This document shows positions 6,108 through 6,788 of a DNA stretch of 6,788 nucleotides, piece after piece. The DNA comes from Spirochaetaceae bacterium. GTDB taxonomy: Bacteria > Spirochaetota > Spirochaetia > JABEVK01. Both the position numbers and the translations under genes were made by a program. The notes below the pieces were generated by a model. The model was not told the DNA's origin and searched no databases. It saw only the letters and a program-made list of their open reading frames with translations. How positions within the stretch are numbered: the stretch's first letter is position 1; each line of letters starts with the position of its first letter. The DNA is taken from the NCBI GenBank assembly GCA_023265735.1, contig JAHFSN010000112.1:1-6788 (forward strand), read 5' to 3'.

Positions 6108-6149
6108 GAAAGGGAGAACGGGTCCGGCGAAGCTGCCGCTTGCCTTTCA
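6107..6149 (-). repeat. Inverted repeat linking the mutS stop and the comF start
   Basis: On the minus strand TGAAAGG at the mutS stop (6149-6143) is the exact reverse complement of CCTTTCA (6113-6107), whose last base is the A of the ComF-like ATG. Between them CGGC and GCCG can form a small inner stem. In RNA this would partly bury the start region unless ribosomes finishing mutS open it. A 7-bp match across 29 bases may also be chance. Confidence 0.4.
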
Positions 6150-6788
6150 GCGGCCCGCCTCTCCCTTGAGCCGGGCCAAGGCGTTGAGGGCCTCGAGGGG
6201 CGTCATCCGATCAAGGTCGAGGCCCTTCAGCTCGGTTCGCAGACTGTCTTCGGGGGCAAAGAGGTCGAGCTGGGGGTCGGGGTCGGGGTAAGGACGCGAA
6301 CCTCGGGGGATGGCCGTCTGGTCCTCCGGGGGCAGATGGGCCAGGATCTCGGCGGCCCGGGTCAGGACGGGGCCCGGCACCCCGGCCAGGCGCGCCACGT
6401 GGAGACCGTAGCTTTGGTCGGCGGCCCCAGGAATGACCCGGCGAAGGAAGACCACTTCCTCACCCTCCTCCACCACGGCCATGGAAAAGTTGCGGAGCCG
6501 GGGATGCTTGAGGGCCGTCAGCTCGTGAAAGTGGGTGGCAAAGAGGGTCTTGGCGCCCACCTGGTCGAGGAGGTACTCGCAGATCGCCCAGGCCAGCCCA
6601 AAGCCGTCCCGGGTCCCCGTGCCCCGGCCCACCTCGTCCATGATGACCAGGCTGGCGGGGGTCGCGTTCCGGAGGATGTGGGCAGTCTCGTTCATCTCCA
6701 CCAAGAAGGTCGACTCGCCCCGAGCCAGGTGGTCGCTGGCCCCCACCCGGCAGAAGATCCTGTCCACCGGGGACCAGCGGGCCTCGCT
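6147..6788 (-). CDS. mutS: DNA mismatch repair protein MutS, C-terminal 213 codons (5' end outside window)
   Basis: MutS recognises base mismatches and small loops and starts repair through its ATPase. The fragment begins in the ATPase domain after the Walker A loop, which is outside the window. It shows VDRIFCRVGASD (8-19 of the fragment), the signature segment RGESTFLVEM (23-32), Walker B LVIMDE (47-52), GRGTGTRDG (54-62, canonically GRGTSTxDG) and the conserved ATHFHEL (84-90). A QLDLF pentapeptide at 173-177 fits the beta-clamp-binding consensus. The final TPLEALNALARLK (196-208) is the usual small C-terminal dimerisation element. The frame is open to the window edge. The gene ends TGA, and the ComF-like gene follows in the same frame 39 bp later. 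Confidence 0.97.
   Translation of the reverse strand, partial: SEARWSPVDRIFCRVGASDHLARGESTFLVEMNETAHILRNATPASLVIMDEVGRGTGTRDGFGLAWAICEYLLDQVGAKTLFATHFHELTALKHPRLRNFSMAVVEEGEEVVFLRRVIPGAADQSYGLHVARLAGVPGPVLTRAAEILAHLPPEDQTAIPRGSRPYPDPDPQLDLFAPEDSLRTELKGLDLDRMTPLEALNALARLKGEAGR

Noticed and set aside
6600..6627. GRGTGTRDG in MutS as a defective ATPase motif
   Set aside because: Only the residue after GRGT (Gly for Ser/Ala) and the variable position before DG differ. The Walker B Asp-Glu and the following His are intact, so loss of function is not supported.

Overview
The window is an ordinary-looking stretch of chromosome from a high-GC bacterium. All seven supported genes lie on the minus strand, so transcription runs from high to low coordinates. 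My best guess is a spirochaete (Spirochaetota, near Spirochaeta/Treponema). The basis is recalled family resemblance, not a search: the TruB active-site block (GTLDRFAEGLLVVL), the IF2 N-terminus (KATLIKH followed by a Lys/Val tract), the RimP block SPGLERNLK, and the direct nusA-infB junction with no ylxR/ylxQ between them. Confidence in the phylum is about 0.65.

In transcription order: (1) the C-terminal 213 codons of mutS, cut by the window edge at 6788; (2) a ComF-family phosphoribosyltransferase-like gene, 39 bp after mutS and in the same frame; (3) a 108-bp intergenic leader (5316-5423) with a strong sigma70-type promoter, a boxA-like element and an intrinsic terminator that ends 10 nt before the rimP start codon; (4) rimP, nusA, infB and rbfA, followed by truB, whose first 67 codons are present before the window ends at base 1. 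The last five genes are tightly packed: gaps of 14 and 6 bp, then overlaps of 4 and 20 bp, so they almost certainly form one operon.

The operon is the widespread translation/transcription cluster. RimP and RbfA mature the 30S subunit, IF2 (infB) recruits initiator tRNA and joins subunits, NusA acts on RNA polymerase during pausing, termination and antitermination, and TruB makes pseudouridine 55 in tRNA. MutS (mismatch repair) and the ComF-like protein belong to a separate upstream unit.

The points most worth a second look are the terminator between the promoter and rimP, which suggests attenuation and possibly NusA autoregulation; the CX2C-X10-CX2C zinc ribbon at the C-terminus of NusA; and the long Pro/Gly/Arg/Tyr/Trp-rich repeat region in IF2, which includes an in-frame tandem array. 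I see no mobile element, CRISPR array, tRNA, rRNA or novel defence-type system here.
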